In this document: positions 46,670 through 64,000 of the stretch, one piece after another
How positions within the stretch are numbered: position 1 is the first letter of the stretch
Layout of the letters: each line of letters opens with the position of its first letter
From: Phylloscopus collybita
Lineage: Eukaryota; Chordata; Aves; Passeriformes; Phylloscopidae
Reading direction: 5' to 3'
DNA: 64,000 nt
NCBI GenBank assembly: GCA_027886175.1
Contig: JAJNNQ010000023.1
Location: forward strand, 1,704,501 to 1,768,500
Notes under the pieces: model-generated
Seen by the model: the letters and a program-made list of their open reading frames with translations, nothing else
The model's database searches: none
Told to the model about the DNA's origin: nothing
Program-made: the position numbers and the translations under genes

Positions 46670-46867
46670 GTAAGAATAGGGACAGTTGGGTGCTGGCAGA
46701 ATCCCACAGCATTCCTGCTGCCTGTGGAACTGCTTTCCTCAAAGAACTGTCTGTCTCAATAGACATGTTTCCTCTCTTGTTGAAGTCACTAGCATGTTTT
46801 TGCCCTGTGACTTATTCTTGGGAGTCTGTGCAAAGATAAGAAGGAAGTTGTCACTTCTCTTTTTCAG

Positions 46868-46905
46868 TATTGACCAGCTTCCAGAGTCAACTGGTAACAC
46901 AAGAG
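46868..46905 (+). other. Gene 3 noncoding exon 2
   Basis: A 38-bp exon between the acceptor TCTTTTTCAG and the donor AAGAG/GTAAGA, matching gene 2 exon 2 in position and 3' junction. The following intron 2 (46906-47818) is about half as long as in gene 2 and shows no gene. Exon 3 begins at the CGTTTCAG acceptor (47819). Confidence 0.78.
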
Positions 46906-47852
46906 GTAAGACTGATTTACTTACTCTATAGGAACAGACTCCAGGTGTGCTTTCTTTATGCTTTTCTAAGGCCACTTCCCATACTCCTTTACATCTGTGC
47001 ACACTAAAGCAGTGCCATTCTACCTGAACTCTGATGTCTAAAAGAGCAAATTTCCTTTCATAACTGTGTTGGATGCATTTGTTTGGTACCTGCTGGGAAA
47101 TAATTGACCTCTTATACACAGAATTCTGGAAAGGAGATTGACTGTAAACAGAAATCCAGGAAAGAAAAGGTGAAGGAACAGCAGATGTATAGTTAAGATT
47201 TTGTCAAATCCCTCCAAATGTTTTTTATTGAGAAGTTTTCCTTTTTCTCTACAAGTTAATATTAAAGGGTGAGCTTAAACAGGAAAAGACACAATTGGAG
47301 AAGACAAAACTCTGATTTCTCTACAGCGGAAAAAGATTTGCATAGGCAACTCAGACCTCTGCTTCTGCTTACTCCACATCTCCCTATGATACTCCATCTC
47401 TATAGCTGGCACAAATTACATGGGCTGAAATGGGAGAGAGAGAAGGAATATAAGTGCGCTTTCATAATTTTGATAAGAAGACTTCTCTTGGTATCTCTTC
47501 TACTTCTGCTTGGTGTTTCTGCTACATCTTTGATTACCAATGAATCTGCCAATCAATCTAATATTCTGCATAGCCTTCTAAACCACAGTGAGATCTAATG
47601 AACTGAAAGTGTAAACTGGAAAAACGGAAAAAAACTTAACCTCAATCAAAGACACCAATCTTCTATAAGATTAAAATAAATGAAATGACATCTAGGGTGA
47701 AAAGCAGGTAAAGCAGAAAGGAAGACCATAATAATAGGCAGAGCAGAATACTATAAAGCCTAAGGTGACGAATAAAAGGAAATTTCCCCCTTCACTCAGA
47801 ACTGCCTCTCCGTTTCAGCGCTGTGCCTTGCTGCACGCGGTAAACCGCAGCC

Positions 47853-62351
<14,499 letters not shown>

Positions 62352-62465
62352 GATTTCCAAGACTAAAAAGTGACCAGGGGCATACATAAAATGTAAACCT
62401 CTGTGTTGCTTTCCTCAGTAATTATCATTTATGTCTAGGTAATAAAAACAGTAGAGACCCTTGCA
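62352..62465 (+). other. Gene 3 3' UTR
   Basis: A short 3' UTR, weakly similar to those of genes 1 and 2 (AAAGTGACC...AAAATGTAA...CCTCTGT). The end is estimated from the poly(A) signal. Confidence 0.65.
62441..62446 (+). promoter_or_regulatory. Gene 3 poly(A) signal AATAAA
   Basis: A canonical AATAAA 90 bp after the stop, in the context GGTAATAAAAACAG. Confidence 0.78.
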
Positions 62466-63229
62466 TATGAACAGTGACTATCATGGTTTATTTATTTATA
62501 TATTCTAGCATTCATTGCTGTTGAAGTACATGTTCACAGTTCATCTTCACATTTAAAAGTATATCAGACAGCAAAGCATTTTTACATTTGCACTTTTAAA
62601 AATGCATGACTCCATCCATTGTAGAAATGATAGTTTAGGATCCATCACAGCTGAGCATCTCTGGGGTTTTTTGGTGCTCCCTCAAACTCTTCGGGCCCTT
62701 GCAGCACGCTTTGTATGAGCAGGGCCTGTCTTCCCTGTGACTCTGGTCAAACACAGCCCAGCAGCATGACCCATCACAGGATGTGTCAGTGTGCTTCTAA
62801 AATGCCCTGCTCTTCTAAGGGCTCATCAGAGACCTCCATTAACACATCACTGTTTTTGTACCAGCTGCCTTTCAGAAAGGGTGGCAGGGTGAACCAGGGA
62901 ACTGCACTTGAACTGAGCAGCAAAAAGCTCTTTTCTGCTCTTCTAGCACATTGCATTTCTCCTTCATCCAATAGGTTTTTTTGCTGTGACAGGACCCTTG
63001 TGCAGACAGATTCTGGCTGGACATGGGGTCCCACAACACTCTGCCCACCACAAAGGCCACAATACAGGTGGAAATGCTCCTGGAGTCAGCTTCAGGAGCT
63101 GCAGTAACCAAAGGAGGGCTCTGCCAACAAGGCAGAAAAGGAAGAATGAAAATTCCAGGCATCCAAGCCCACATGATCAAAGGGCCCGAGCCCTCTGAGT
63201 TTCCTCAGGACTCTGCCCTGATGGCAACT
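62466..63229. other. Downstream flank of gene 3, no gene seen
   Basis: It holds only short, unrecognised open frames on both strands. I see no counterpart of blocks A-C here, though only about 1.6 kb of this flank is visible. Confidence 0.5.
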
Positions 63230-63990
63230 TGATAGAGAGAGGCAGCTTTGATCCAGTTGTCCGAGAAGGAATTTTAATAATGCAAAAATAACAAACAATA
63301 AGGCGTACACTCTATTGGAGCTAACTGGAACAAAGGCAGGGTCCGGGGTCAGACAAGGGTATTTACACATCCCGGTGTGGGGAGGAGTTAAGGCGGGAGT
63401 CTGAGGGAAGGGTCCAATAAGGGCAGAACGATTAGGAATATTAACATTCCAGCACCAAAAAAATCAACCTGTGGTAACACAAAGAACTAGGAACTTTCTA
63501 GCAAAGATTTGCATGCTGGAACTGAGGGAACACGTGGGTACAATCTGCATATTTGAACCGAGGGAACATTGTGAGTAAGGCCTCCTGCTTTCTGTACTTA
63601 CAAAGGGGTTTCCCAGGGCATCAAGCAGGGGTTCTCTTCCTCCCCAGGGAAAACACTCTCTACAGGAGAACTTCATCCTGCTAATGGTGATACATTTGTA
63701 TTTCCCCATGCTTACCTGCATCCAACTCCTTCTGCTGGAGAGGCAGGGTGTGAGGGGGGAGCTGTGGGAGGCAGGGAGGGGAGTAGTGGCAGCAAGACAC
63801 CGGTTGGGCACAACAGGGGAGGTGGGAAGCCTCCACCAGGGCCTTGAGCTGTAACCATGCAGAGCGATATGGACCCTCCAGGCAGGTGCAAAGGAGGATC
63901 TGTTCATGGCAAAAACCAGGCCTTTTCAAGCAATTAGGCCTTTTTCAGTTACCTCCCGTTTAAGCATAACAAACATAATTCAACCAACCA
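63230..63990 (-). mobile_element. LTR-like sequence of an endogenous retrovirus, minus orientation
   Basis: Read on the minus strand, the segment ends in CA. It has an ATTAAA-type poly(A) signal (plus-strand TTTAAT, 63273-63278) near a section on Leu/Ala-poor noncoding DNA with the LTR-like phrase TTAACTCCTCCCCACACCGG, and no long coding frame. The layout fits a solitary LTR. The outer end is not defined and may lie beyond the window. The call rests on pattern memory only. Confidence 0.45.
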
Positions 63991-64000
63991 GCAAACACCG

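Overview
The window is vertebrate nuclear DNA, most likely from a bird and probably a passerine. It carries three head-to-tail copies of a fast skeletal muscle myosin heavy chain (MYH) gene, all on the + strand. The exon sizes and proteins are those of vertebrate sarcomeric MYH genes. From memory they look closest to the avian MYH1A-MYH1G group. The avian call rests on degraded CR1 LINE pieces (about 6800-7300 and 48878-48985) and an avian-type ERVL LTR-like stretch near 17397. I ran no database search.

Layout. (1) 1-9574: 3' part of gene 1, entering inside exon 15 and running to the stop codon. (2) 9575-18300: intergenic. (3) 18300-33151: complete gene 2, with promoter and TATA box at 18495, noncoding exons 1 and 2, ATG at 20797, 38 coding exons, stop at 33149-33151 and a deduced 1945 residues. 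(4) 33152-46440: intergenic, including blocks collinear with the first intergenic region. (5) 46440-62351: complete gene 3, with TATA box at 46618, ATG at 47853, stop at 62349-62351 and 1944 residues. (6) 62352-64000: 3' UTR, then an LTR-like sequence read on the minus strand.

Each complete gene encodes an N-terminal SH3-like region, a motor with Walker A, switch I and switch II, a glycine/lysine loop 2, SH1/SH2 cysteines, a light-chain-binding neck, and a long coiled-coil rod with a short tailpiece. I placed every exon boundary by eye. Corresponding exons have identical lengths in the three genes except exons 16, 17 and 40, and the summed CDS stays in frame. The three proteins would be alternative heavy chains of the sarcomeric thick filament, probably used at different stages or in different fibre types.

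The main points of interest are: a mosaic of near-identical and wholly diverged introns, with genes 1 and 3 sometimes closer to each other than to the gene between them, which suggests gene conversion; a duplicated promoter and 5' UTR module with a local repeat only in gene 2; a perfect 27-bp tandem duplication of the exon-39 splice donor in gene 2; a GC-AG intron kept in all three genes; and a well-preserved paired intergenic block that may be regulatory.
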